A stretch of 64,000 bases of DNA from Pseudoalteromonas rhizosphaerae (GTDB lineage: Bacteria > Pseudomonadota > Gammaproteobacteria > Enterobacterales > Alteromonadaceae): the NCBI RefSeq assembly GCF_902498845.1, contig NZ_CABVLM010000003.1, positions 310,001 to 374,000 of the forward strand, read 5' to 3'. Shown here piece after piece: positions 10,101 through 17,719 of the stretch; the first letter of the stretch is position 1; each line of letters starts with the position of its first letter. The notes below the pieces were generated by a model. It was not told where the DNA came from, made no database searches, and was given only the letters and a program-made list of their open reading frames with translations. The translations under genes and the position numbers were made by a program.

Positions 10101-10464
10101 TACCGACCGAAAAAATGCACCGCTACTTGCGGAAAGATTAAGAGCATCGTTTGAAATGCATAATTTTGTCATAGATGACGGAACTATTATCAAAAAAACA
10201 TGCTCAATTGGCTATGCTAGTTTTCCTTTTTCAATAAATAATCCCGAAAGTTTAAATTGGGAACGAGTTGTAGATATTGCCGATCACTGTTTGTATGCAG
10301 CGAAAGAATCAACAAGAAATGCTTGGGTAGGACTAAGCGACATTGATTGTTACGATGATAATTTATTTGTAGCCATCACTGAAAAAACGCAGCAATTGAT
10401 CAACCTCGAGCAAATAAAAGTAGAGTCTTCAATTCTTAAACCGGATAAAATAAAGTGGCATTAA
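7138..10464 (+). CDS. two-component-regulator-propeller diguanylate cyclase
   Basis: A 1108-residue sensor that should make c-di-GMP in response to a periplasmic signal. Order: signal peptide (1-26); fourteen Reg_prop propeller blades (about 30-690), each with an LW(V/I)GT…GLNRF core and in the first ten a period near 51 residues, i.e. two seven-bladed propellers; a Y_Y_Y domain (about 750-825); one membrane helix (about 832-850); a short coiled coil; and a GGDEF domain. The active site is RWGGEEF, and an inhibitory I-site RxxD (RNTD) lies exactly five residues before it, so product inhibition is likely. The start is TTG, with GGAG 8 nt upstream. A short C-terminal tail (about 45 residues) has no recognised domain. 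Confidence 0.92.
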   Translation: MTKIIKHLSIVLLALIFAMSFAFANAPSVHFERLSIKDGLPQSSAKAVLQDRKGFLWVGTEEGLARYDGYEFKVFKNSLDNLHSLSNNYVTVLFEDQQSDLWIGTRGGGLNRFSSTTEQFTHYRHQATNLNSLSNDTVHAVTQDKQGNIWVGTDGGGLNRFNPVTEQFTHYRHQQANSASLSDDAVSVITEDQQGNLWVGTWSGGLNRFNPITEQFTHYKHQATNPNSISNNAVSAILEDKQGNLWVGTKGGGLNYFNITYDKFTRYIHNATVPKSLSHNEIAAITADQEGNLWLGTLGGGLNYLNLKTQKFTHYRNQTTNLNSLSNDNIRAITYDQQGNLWIGTDGGGLNRLNSLTKQFAHYHHQANKPNSLSNNIIRAITEDSRGILWVGTWGGGLNRFDSVTEQFSHYRYNEDDPNSLSDDKVYAITEDRQNNLWIGTDGNALNRFNPMTGEFTHYRHDPSNVNSLSDNAVSAITEDQHGDLWFATWKGLNRFNPITEQFTHYRYQADNPNSISNDSIRVITEDQQGDLLLGTWKGLNVFNPNTEKFINYKHQPTDPSSLSNDTVYAITEDRKGNIWIGTASGLNLFNKTTGKFTRFLKKDGLPNNVIYRIEEDNKGSLWLSTNLGLSNFDFNTKTFKNYNMDDGLQSNEFNADASFKNKRGELFFGGINGFNRFFPDKIISDTQQPKVVITDMLLSNQSVPISNVVPLDKKSDIIKNTPNSSYSLEKPIHSTSAITLTHQQNLVTFEFSTLHFSNPKKNQYAYKMEGFNEKWITTTYKNRRATYTNLPTGNYILRVKASNPYGIWNEKGVALKVTVLPPPWLSWWAYSFYCTLLLFIIWLFVRAQRKKVIFIKKLNEQLEIKVAERTLGLQKANDELAKITVTDELTGLNNRRFVANNLQTDIDLVLRKYRTHDQNNDIENHSESDLIFFIIDLDHFKQINDLYGHAAGDSVLMQIKPILKHVFRNTDYLVRWGGEEFLVVARFTDRKNAPLLAERLRASFEMHNFVIDDGTIIKKTCSIGYASFPFSINNPESLNWERVVDIADHCLYAAKESTRNAWVGLSDIDCYDDNLFVAITEKTQQLINLEQIKVESSILKPDKIKWH

Positions 10465-10973
10465 TACACTTTTGTTTACTCCATTAAATAGAGTTAAGTA
10501 GTTGCAGGTTTATCTTCTAATTATACAAAAAACACTTAAAAAATAGCCGCGATGTAAACCAATAAACACACGATATGCTTATTACGTGGCGTGGCAGTTT
10601 ATATTATACCTTATGATCTCAGCGTCATTGTCACTAATACAACGGCGTGATCAGTGCTTTGGTGGTCATGCTCAATCAAGGGATGGTCGTAGTTGTACGA
10701 ATGAGCTCTGCAGCTCTGCTTAGCTCATATTTAATAACATTACTCATTGATATGTGGTAACGCAATTGTCGTTCAAATTCATAGAAAGTATTCAGTGGCT
10801 CAAAGATTAAATGTCGTAATTTAAAGCTGAGTAACGGAGACAACATAAACATTGCATCATCTAAATGATCTTCATATTACTCATGAAAGTTATCTTTGCT
10901 TCCCTTGCTCTAAATGATCAACTAGGATGGGTTGTTCGTAACCTTAATTAAAGTAACCAACGTTTAAGGAGTT
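10465..10973. other. intergenic region with a possible gene remnant
   Basis: Roughly 500 bases between the GGEEF gene and the GST gene. On the minus strand 10676-10876 is open from stop to stop and reads YEDHLDDAMFMLSPLLSFK…, ending RTTTTIP. It has protein-like composition but no start, no ribosome site and no recognised family, so it may be the tail of a decayed gene. AAGGA at 10966-10970 is the ribosome site of the next gene. Confidence 0.35.
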
Positions 10974-10976
10974 TTG

Positions 10977-11816
10977 ATGAGTAACAGCGAAAACTATACC
11001 CCGCCTAAAGTATGGCAGTGGGACGCGGAAAGTGGCGGTGACTGGGCAAAAATAAATCGACCAATTGCAGGCGCTACGCACCAGCAAGATTTACCCGTTG
11101 GTGAGCACCCTCTTCAGCTTTACTCACTGGCAACCCCTAATGGCCAAAAAGTCACCATCATGCTTGAAGAACTGTTAGAGCTTGGTATCACTGAAGCCGA
11201 ATATGATGCGTTTTTAATTAAAATCGGCGATGGCGATCAATTTGGCTCAGGCTTTGTGGGTGTTAACCCTAATTCAAAAATTCCAGCGCTGATGGATCAC
11301 AGTACGACCCCTATAACGCGAGTGTTTGAGTCAGGTGCTATTTTACAATACTTAGCAGAGAAGTTTGATGCGCTAGTGCCAAGCGACCACACCAGTAAAA
11401 CCGAATGCCGTAACTGGTTATTTTGGCAAATGGGATCAGCACCTTATTTAGGCGGTGGTTTTGGTCATTTCTATGCCTATGCACCACACAAAATGCAATA
11501 TCCTATTGACCGATTTACGATGGAAGTTAAACGCCAGCTAGATGTATTAAACCGCCATTTAAGTGATCATGATTACATGGCTGGTAGTGACTATTCAATC
11601 GCAGATATTGCTATTTGGCCATGGTATGGCTCGCTGGTATTGGGATATTTATACGACGCCGCCGAGTTTTTAGATGTTGAATCATATACCCACGTGATGC
11701 GCTGGGCAAAACAGATTGAACGCCGCCCTGCAGTAAAGCGTGGTCGCAGAGTTAACCGGACTTGGGGCCCAGAAGATGAGCAACTAGCCGAGCGCCACAG
11801 TAAAAGCGACTTTTAA
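10977..11816 (+). CDS. yghU: glutathione S-transferase family disulfide-bond oxidoreductase, YghU type
   Basis: A 279-residue GST-fold protein very similar along its length to E. coli YghU: the N-terminal extension (KVWQWDAESGGDWAKINRPIAG.TH), the thioredoxin-like domain (HPLQLYSLATPNGQKVTIMLEEL, NPNSKIPAL, FESGAILQYLAEKF) and the helical domain (FGHFYAYAPHKMQYPIDRFTMEVKRQLDVL, IADIAIWPWYG). The family reduces disulfides with two glutathiones and has little classical transferase activity. ATG 10977 is chosen because AAGGA ends 6 nt before it; an in-frame TTG at 10974 is less well placed. It is part of a run of redox/stress genes up to 14.7 kb but a separate transcription unit. Confidence 0.93.
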   Translation: MSNSENYTPPKVWQWDAESGGDWAKINRPIAGATHQQDLPVGEHPLQLYSLATPNGQKVTIMLEELLELGITEAEYDAFLIKIGDGDQFGSGFVGVNPNSKIPALMDHSTTPITRVFESGAILQYLAEKFDALVPSDHTSKTECRNWLFWQMGSAPYLGGGFGHFYAYAPHKMQYPIDRFTMEVKRQLDVLNRHLSDHDYMAGSDYSIADIAIWPWYGSLVLGYLYDAAEFLDVESYTHVMRWAKQIERRPAVKRGRRVNRTWGPEDEQLAERHSKSDF

Positions 11817-11824
11817 CGAAAACC

Positions 11825-11859
11825 TAACAGCGCGATTAGTATGACTAACCGCGCTGTTA
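11825..11859. terminator. bidirectional terminator between yghU and a membrane-protein gene
   Basis: Long hairpin: 10-bp arms TAACAGCGCG (11825-11834) and its complement (11850-11859), one mismatch, then 5 more pairs and a 3-nt loop. It lies between two convergent genes. Confidence 0.75.
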
Positions 11860-11860
11860 C

Positions 11861-12364
11861 TTATGCTGGCTGTAAATCTATTTGGTTATCTCGCGCCTGC
11901 AGGATCTGTAAGCCGCGAGCTAAGAATATGCCACTTAAAATACCGTAAATCGCGCTGACAATAACCATAAATTCTGTACTTTGCGTAACTGCTAGTTGTA
12001 TTGCCAACATCACTCCAACACAATATTTAGTAAAGAAAATGGCCATTATTAGTATAAATGGTACTTTGCTACCAGGTATATGAAACACATGCTGCTCACT
12101 TATGTAGCGCACTCCCTTTGGCAAACCGAATTGACGAGCGACTCCCCAACCAAGTACTAAACACACAAACCAAACAGCTAATGCAATTACACCAGAAAAT
12201 GCGGAGTACACCCCAAAAACTGACAGGCCAGCCATTGTGACAGGTAACACACAAACACTGCGTAACGTGACCTCTCTTGCTCGGGTTTGTTTGACACCAA
12301 GCACAATCAGGCCGGCAAATAACGCGAACACCCACAGCGGTGTATGTTTAATTATATCAATCAC
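11861..12364 (-). CDS. small integral membrane protein (DUF6622-like)
   Basis: A 167-residue protein with about five hydrophobic segments (IKHTPLWVFALFAGLIVLGVKQTRARE at the start). The N-terminal motif of an aromatic-rich first helix followed by a K.T..R/E.. stretch resembles DUF6622 family membrane proteins; this assignment is from memory and moderate. Function unknown. It converges with yghU across a shared terminator and has its own upstream region. Confidence 0.65.
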   Translation of the reverse strand: MIDIIKHTPLWVFALFAGLIVLGVKQTRAREVTLRSVCVLPVTMAGLSVFGVYSAFSGVIALAVWFVCLVLGWGVARQFGLPKGVRYISEQHVFHIPGSKVPFILIMAIFFTKYCVGVMLAIQLAVTQSTEFMVIVSAIYGILSGIFLARGLQILQARDNQIDLQPA

Positions 12365-12725
12365 TAAACTTCCTTTTTATTGTTGTTATTGCTTATTGTA
12401 TTAGTGCCTTGAGCTTAATCTTATTTAAATAATTAATAAAGTTACAATTACATTTTTTTAACCTTTATATACGTAGCAAGCTTAATGGGCCATCTCGATG
12501 CTAACTTAGAGAATAGTAAAAGGCGACGACAAACAAATATCGCAGAGTGTAATCGCCATCATTTCAGTCGTAGCAAAACAACAGCGCAATTTGATAACCA
12601 AAAACCACTCAGCAGCAAACTAAAACATTCTCTTAAATCGAATGGTTAAGCCATTAAATTGCATTGTTAATTTGTAATATAAAAGGATATGCTCTTATTA
12701 GTAATTTACAATTAAAGGAACGGCT
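12365..12725. other. intergenic region, one doubtful small ORF
   Basis: This 360-base gap contains the divergent promoters of the membrane-protein and azoreductase genes. A 54-codon plus-strand frame at 12485-12649 (MGHLDANLENSKRRRQ…) is rich in Lys/Arg but lacks a ribosome site, so it is not called as a gene. Nothing else was recognised. Confidence 0.4.
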
Positions 12726-13325
12726 ATGAAGAACGTATTATTAATCAACTCATCGCTCAACGGTGAAAACGGTAATTCACATCAGCTTAGTGAGCAGTTC
12801 ATTGCTGAGCTTACACAAAAAACTGACATTACAGTGACTCGTCGTGATGTTGCCGAAAACCCATTACCACACCTAACTCAAGCTGAAATGGGCGCATGGA
12901 TGACAGAGCCTTCAGAGCGTAGCGATGAGCAAAACAAACTGGCTGCTATTTCTGATGAGTTGGTCACTGAGCTGCAAAATAATAAACTCATCGTGATGGG
13001 CGTCCCTATGTATAACTTTGGTATTCCATCTACATTAAAAGCGTGGATCGATCGTGTTGCTCGCGCTGGCATTACGTTTAAATACACTGAAACAGGCCCA
13101 GTTGGGTTAGTTGAAAATACTAAAGTAGTTATTCTTGCTGCTCGTGGCGGTATGTACTTAGGTACTGATATGGACACGCAAACTAAGTATCTAAAAGACT
13201 TTTTTGCATTTTTAGGCATCAAAGATGTGGACTTTATTTATGCTGAAGGCCTAAATATGCCAGGTGGTGATGACAGCAAAAACGCCGCTAGTAAAGAAAT
13301 TTCAGATTACGTATCGGCACTTTAA
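12726..13325 (+). CDS. azoR: FMN-dependent NADH-azoreductase
   Basis: A 199-residue flavodoxin-like quinone/azo reductase. Family signatures are the FMN phosphate loop near the N-terminus (INSSLNGENGNSHQL), the P.YNFGIPSTLKAWIDRVARAG.TFKYTETGPVGL segment around 95-125 that binds the isoalloxazine, and AARGGMY. Length matches E. coli AzoR (about 200). It reduces quinones and azo compounds by two-electron transfer with NADH and FMN, protecting against thiol and quinone stress. AAAGGA sits upstream of the ATG at good spacing. Single gene, with OsmC following in a separate unit. Confidence 0.93.
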   Translation: MKNVLLINSSLNGENGNSHQLSEQFIAELTQKTDITVTRRDVAENPLPHLTQAEMGAWMTEPSERSDEQNKLAAISDELVTELQNNKLIVMGVPMYNFGIPSTLKAWIDRVARAGITFKYTETGPVGLVENTKVVILAARGGMYLGTDMDTQTKYLKDFFAFLGIKDVDFIYAEGLNMPGGDDSKNAASKEISDYVSAL

Positions 13326-13498
13326 TTTTTTGATAAACAAGCGGTCAGTAAGGATCGCTTTTTAGTTAGCCATGCTGATTTCATTTATTACACATTCTTA
13401 TCGTCAGTGGATCCGTGTAACTCAACATTCAATACTTTTGTAAACTTGGTGCTTATGTTGCAACACTCTCTATAAACCGCCCATTTCGCTATGCAAAG

Positions 13499-13513
13499 GT
13501 GAAATCTTTTCAC
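13499..13513 (+). promoter_or_regulatory. inverted repeat upstream of osmC
   Basis: GTGAAA-TCT-TTTCAC, perfect 6-bp arms, about 30 nt before the osmC start. It could be an operator or a 5' UTR hairpin; its role is inferred from position only. Confidence 0.3.
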
Positions 13514-13544
13514 AGTTAGCGAAATTATTACAAAGGAGATGAGT

Positions 13545-13973
13545 ATGACGATTAAGAAATCTGCACAATCACATTGGTCTGGCGATATTAAATCTGGTAA
13601 AGGTCAAATTAGCACCGAAAGCGGCGCTTTAGATAATCAGCCCTATGGTTTTAATACGCGCTTTGAAGATAAAGCGGGCACTAACCCAGAAGAACTAATA
13701 GCTGCGGCGCACAGTGCTTGCTTTAGTATGGCGCTATCACTTGCGTTAACTGAAGCAAATTACGTTGCTGATGATATCACCACCAGTGCAGTGGTTAGTT
13801 TAGATGAAGTGGATGATGGCTTTGAGGTTAGTCATATAGCCTTAAGTGTAGAGGCAAAAATTGCCGGTATTGCTGAATCAGAATTTAAAAAACTGTGCGA
13901 GCAAACCAAACAAGGCTGCCCTATCTCAAAATTAATGAATGCTGAGATATCTCTCACTATGGCACTCAACTAA
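13545..13973 (+). CDS. osmC: OsmC family peroxiredoxin (organic hydroperoxide reductase)
   Basis: A 142-residue OsmC protein. Both catalytic cysteines sit at the same numbers as in E. coli OsmC, Cys59 (HSACFSMAL) and Cys125 (QGCPISKL), with STESG and QPYGFNTRFE also conserved. It reduces organic hydroperoxides in the cytoplasm. The start is ATG 13545, because AAAGGAG (13532-13538) lies 6 nt upstream; the in-frame ATG at 13539 directly abuts that site. A strong hairpin terminator follows. Confidence 0.95.
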   Translation: MTIKKSAQSHWSGDIKSGKGQISTESGALDNQPYGFNTRFEDKAGTNPEELIAAAHSACFSMALSLALTEANYVADDITTSAVVSLDEVDDGFEVSHIALSVEAKIAGIAESEFKKLCEQTKQGCPISKLMNAEISLTMALN

Positions 13974-13994
13974 GCTAAAAAATTAACCGTATAT

Positions 13995-14019
13995 AAGCCA
14001 AGTAATTATTACTTGGCTT
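13995..14019 (+). terminator. rho-independent terminator after osmC
   Basis: Arms AAGCCAAGTAA (13995-14005) and its complement (14009-14019), 3-nt loop, followed by a T run. Confidence 0.85.
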
Positions 14020-14080
14020 TTTACTGCACGGTTTTTACTATACGTAAAAGGTATAAACATAAAATAACGTAAAATTTCAG

Positions 14081-14692
14081 CTAAATCTCTGGCCTAGCCA
14101 AGCTAAATAAATCATGCGTTGTCGTAAAGTAATCTCCGCCCATTTTACCAACGGTATTTAAAGCTCTTGGGTCAATATAGCCGTTAACAAGTACACTTTC
14201 ATCAATATAAATACCAACTACATTTAATAACAACATTTGCCCGCCACCTGCTTGTTCAGAAATAGTGACCACGTCACGTAAGCTACATTCATAACGAACC
14301 TTAGCTGCTGCCACCCCCAATGGAGTTACTGATTGACTTGCACATGATGCGATCCCCACAGCCGTAAATTCACTAGTTTGCGAAGAAAAATTACCGCAGC
14401 TTTGATTCATTTGCTCCACCAAATTATGACTGACCACATTGATAACGCACTCTTTTGTGGCCAGTAAATTGTTTAAGGTATCCTTGTTTTGATTCTCAGC
14501 TGGATTTACCTGAGTCACACTCAATACCGGTGGATTAACACTTGCCACGGTAAAAAATGAATACGGCGCAATATTCGCCACGCCATCACTACTTAACGTG
14601 CTTATCCACGCGATAGGCCTTGGCGTGATCCCACCAACCAATTTACTGTATGCCCCTTTTTGCTCGTCAGGATCAGTTAAATCAAAATACAT
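14081..14692 (-). CDS. flavin reductase family protein
   Basis: A 203-residue FMN-binding split-barrel protein of the flavin reductase family. The diagnostic N-terminal stretch is GGITPRPIAWISTLS.DGVANIAPYSFFT, followed by PPVLSVTQVN and a CVINVVS segment. Members reduce flavins with NAD(P)H or act as flavoproteins of unknown substrate. ATG 14692 is preferred because GAGG (14698-14701) is 5 nt upstream; ATG 14695 and GTG 14698 are possible but too close. It is divergent from the Cry-DASH gene, with a 94-nt shared upstream region, so co-regulation with a flavin photoreceptor/repair enzyme is possible. Confidence 0.87.
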   Translation of the reverse strand: MYFDLTDPDEQKGAYSKLVGGITPRPIAWISTLSSDGVANIAPYSFFTVASVNPPVLSVTQVNPAENQNKDTLNNLLATKECVINVVSHNLVEQMNQSCGNFSSQTSEFTAVGIASCASQSVTPLGVAAAKVRYECSLRDVVTISEQAGGGQMLLLNVVGIYIDESVLVNGYIDPRALNTVGKMGGDYFTTTHDLFSLARPEI

Positions 14693-14786
14693 CATCACCT
14701 CATTAAATTTAAACTCATTAAACTAAACGCCTTTTCACTTTGTTACGTATTAAAGACAAAGTAAATGAAAAAAACGCTTTATTACT

Positions 14787-16100
14787 ATGACACACTCTTT
14801 GTACTGGTTTACTAACGATTTACGACTAAGCGATAACGCACTAATCTCTCTTGCTGCAAAGCAAGATACTGCACTTAGCTTTGTATATTGTGTTGACCCT
14901 CAATGGTTTAAAAGCAATCACCATGATTGCCAATCAATGGGACAACATCGCTGGCAGTTTTTAGCGCAATCTTTACAACAGTTAAACAATACTCTGAAAG
15001 ACTATGGGCAACATTTAGTGATCTACCATCAAGCTGCTCATGAGGTGATTGAACATTATTATCACCATCACAACGTGCGTACTCTATATTGCAGTGAACA
15101 AATTGGTTACGATGAGCAGCAAACGCTACTCAATGTAGCGAAAAATCATGCTGATCTTGTTATTAAACAAGCTAATACATTTACCTTATATGACAACCAG
15201 CAACTTCCTTTTACTATTAATGAACTGCCAGCAACATTTAGTCAATTCAGAAAACTAATTGAGCAAACAACGCCCACTATCAATACACTTTTAGATCCTC
15301 CAGAGTACATAGCCAGACCTTTAATTGCTCCAATGCCTTGGCCAACTACATTGCCTAATGTCAGTAAAGAACGAGCGTTATTCGCAGGTGGTGAACAAAG
15401 TGCGACTGATCACCTAGCTGATTACTTTTCAAGTGCTAATCCATCTACCTACAAAGAAACTCGCAACGCTTTAGCTGGTATTGAAAACTCAACCAAGTTT
15501 TCTCCTTGGCTTGCTAATGGCTGCATTAGTGCTCGGCAAATAGTCAACGCTTTGCGTAATTATGAGCACATTCATGGCGCAAACGACTCAACTTACTGGA
15601 TTTATTTTGAATTACTGTGGCGTGAATACTTTCAACTATACAGCCTGCGTTATGGCAATAAGTTATTTTCTTTTGCCGGAATTACAAAGCGTAAGCCACT
15701 AACCAGTTTTTACCCACAGCGATTTAAGCAATGGTGCACAGGCACAACACCGTATCCCATTGTCAATGCATGTATGAAACAGCTGAATAAAACCGGCTAT
15801 ATGTCAAATCGTGGCCGGCAATTAGTTGCAAGCTGCTTGGTAAACGAGCTCAAGCTAGATTGGCGCTTTGGCGCTGCTTATTTTGAACAACAACTGATTG
15901 ATTACGACGTGGCATCTAATTGGGGAAATTGGCAATACCTTGCAGGTGTTGGCGCGGATCCTCGTTCGGGTAGGCATTTCAATTTAGTAAAGCAAACCCA
16001 AACCTACGATGCTAATAATCAATTTATTAATCACTGGCAAGGTGATGAGGTACACGCCATAGACTCGTTAGATGCCGCAGATTGGCCGTTAAGCAGTTAA
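14787..16100 (+). CDS. DASH-family cryptochrome
   Basis: A 437-residue photolyase/cryptochrome of the DASH type. The N-terminal Rossmann-like antenna domain starts SLYWFTNDLRLSDN. The FAD domain carries the Cry-DASH C-terminal hallmark NWGNWQYLAGVGADPRSGRHFN (given here in part), with the flavin-N5 Asn and the proximal Trp of the electron-transfer chain intact. Cry-DASH proteins bind FAD and a folate and repair CPDs in single-stranded DNA. Length matches the family. The ribosome site is weak. It is closed by a bidirectional terminator. Confidence 0.92.
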   Translation: MTHSLYWFTNDLRLSDNALISLAAKQDTALSFVYCVDPQWFKSNHHDCQSMGQHRWQFLAQSLQQLNNTLKDYGQHLVIYHQAAHEVIEHYYHHHNVRTLYCSEQIGYDEQQTLLNVAKNHADLVIKQANTFTLYDNQQLPFTINELPATFSQFRKLIEQTTPTINTLLDPPEYIARPLIAPMPWPTTLPNVSKERALFAGGEQSATDHLADYFSSANPSTYKETRNALAGIENSTKFSPWLANGCISARQIVNALRNYEHIHGANDSTYWIYFELLWREYFQLYSLRYGNKLFSFAGITKRKPLTSFYPQRFKQWCTGTTPYPIVNACMKQLNKTGYMSNRGRQLVASCLVNELKLDWRFGAAYFEQQLIDYDVASNWGNWQYLAGVGADPRSGRHFNLVKQTQTYDANNQFINHWQGDEVHAIDSLDAADWPLSS

Positions 16101-16143
16101 TAATGCTTAAAGAATAGCGGTGGTGAGAATAAAAGTTGTAGCA

Positions 16144-16176
16144 CACAAAACCGAGCCTTTAAGACTCGGTTTTGTG
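16144..16176. terminator. bidirectional terminator between Cry-DASH and sugar permease genes
   Basis: Perfect 12-bp arms CACAAAACCGAG (16144-16155) and its complement (16165-16176), 9-nt loop, in the gap between convergent genes. Confidence 0.85.
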
Positions 16177-16180
16177 CATT

Positions 16181-17494
16181 TTAGCAAGGTGCAACATTAT
16201 TAAATGTTCTAATTTTTGTTTTTAAATCAAATGCTGCATAACCAGCCACAATAATAAAACAGCCTGCTGGCACAATATAAGAAAAAGCGACACTGAAGGT
16301 ATCAATAAATACAGCCTGTACCACGGGTACTATTGCTCCACCTAAAATAGCCATTACTAATCCGGCAGCACCTAACTTTGCATCATCACCTAAACCATGT
16401 AATGAAATTGCGTAAATAGTGGGAAACATTAACGATAAACAAGCCGATATACAAACTAAAGCCCAAACGCCACTTATAGTTGGCATTTGCACCATATATA
16501 AACATAATAGCGTCGCAATTACAGAGGTTGCCATTAATAGTTTTGCTGGTCTAATAAATCCCATAAGCCATGTCATCACAAACCGAGAGAACAGAAAAGT
16601 GATCATACTGTATTGCAAAAACGTTCCACCGGTCACTTCGTTTGTATCAAGTGCTTCCATAACGTATTGAATGGTAAAGGTCCATACACAGGTTTGCGCT
16701 GCAACATTAAAAAACTGCGCAATAACGCCAAAGCGATAATGTGTATTTTTAAATAATCGTTTAAAGGTTGCACGAAAATCGACATGCTTAGATACCTTTT
16801 TTTGCTTGCAAAAGTTAGGTGTTTTAGTAAATGCAATTGCCAGCCAAATAAGCACAAGTACGCAAGCCATACCCACATAAGGCACCATAACCGCATCTAG
16901 TTCAGCTTTTATTACCTGAGTTAGTTGCTCAGCGCTCATAGCTGCACGCTCATCTGAGGAAGCTATATTTAGGCTAGGTAAAATAAGGGTTGCGGCTAAA
17001 AACACACCGATATTAGTACCAACAGGATTGAAAGATTGCGCTAAATTTAATCTACGGGTTGCACTTTGCTGATTTCCCATTCCCATCACATAGGGGTTTG
17101 CTGAAGTTTCTAAAATAGATAGACCACCAGCTAACACAAATAAAGCGGCTAAAAAGAAGCCGTAAGTCATTGCTTGGCTTGCGGGATAAAACATAAATGC
17201 CCCCATCGCAGCCATGCCTAAGCCTGTCAATACTCCCGTTTTGTAAGAAAAGCGTTTATTTATATAAGCGGCAGGAATGGCTAAGCAAAAGTAGGCGCCA
17301 TAGTAGCTAAACTGTACAAGTGCCGATTGCACTGAAGACATAGTAAATATTTTACTAAATACTTTAACTAACGGATCAGTCATATTTGCTGCAGCACCCC
17401 ATGCTGCAAAGCAAAGTACAAGCAAAATAAAGGGAACCACCATCTCCTTAGAGACAAGAGGTGTTTTTGTATGTGTGTGTGTGGTCATTGCCAT
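16181..17494 (-). CDS. FucP-type MFS sugar permease
   Basis: A 437-residue major facilitator with 12 predicted helices of the fucose/glucose-galactose permease (FucP/GluP) branch. Signatures are FAAWGAAANMTDPLVK in helix 1, FSYYGAYFCLAIPA in helix 2 and ETSANPYV after helix 4. It should be a proton-coupled sugar symporter. The divergent ROK regulator and the PfkB kinase downstream suggest the sugar is fructose or a related hexose (inference). A 14-bp element about 55 nt upstream of its start is shared with the kinase upstream region. Confidence 0.88.
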   Translation of the reverse strand: MAMTTHTHTKTPLVSKEMVVPFILLVLCFAAWGAAANMTDPLVKVFSKIFTMSSVQSALVQFSYYGAYFCLAIPAAYINKRFSYKTGVLTGLGMAAMGAFMFYPASQAMTYGFFLAALFVLAGGLSILETSANPYVMGMGNQQSATRRLNLAQSFNPVGTNIGVFLAATLILPSLNIASSDERAAMSAEQLTQVIKAELDAVMVPYVGMACVLVLIWLAIAFTKTPNFCKQKKVSKHVDFRATFKRLFKNTHYRFGVIAQFFNVAAQTCVWTFTIQYVMEALDTNEVTGGTFLQYSMITFLFSRFVMTWLMGFIRPAKLLMATSVIATLLCLYMVQMPTISGVWALVCISACLSLMFPTIYAISLHGLGDDAKLGAAGLVMAILGGAIVPVVQAVFIDTFSVAFSYIVPAGCFIIVAGYAAFDLKTKIRTFNNVAPC

Positions 17495-17548
17495 GTCTCA
17501 GTTGTTAACTTTGAGTAAAGCATTTAAACAGGTAAATATCACCTCGTC

Positions 17549-17573
17549 AATAAATCAACTATAGTTATTTATT
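17549..17573. promoter_or_regulatory. candidate ROK operator upstream of the permease
   Basis: AATAAATCAACTAT (17549-17562) followed by a near mirror half. The centre AACTATAGTT (17557-17566) is a perfect palindrome. The same 14 bases occur in reverse orientation at 19052-19065 upstream of the kinase. It lies between the divergent permease and ROK genes, where an autoregulated operator is expected. Confidence 0.55.
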
Positions 17574-17719
17574 ACATTTAACAATACTTAATTGTACTCT
17601 GTCGTTAATTTAATATTAAATGATCAGCACAGTAATAAAACCAATGCTGTCGCCAAGTATGTCCGCTCAGTGTACAATTAGTTAAGTTATTCAAGACAAT
17701 AACAGATTAGACAGGAATC

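Noticed and set aside
12485..12649. 54-codon Lys/Arg-rich frame in the azoR upstream region
   Set aside because: No ribosome site, no recognisable family and promoter sequences expected here; not enough support for a gene.
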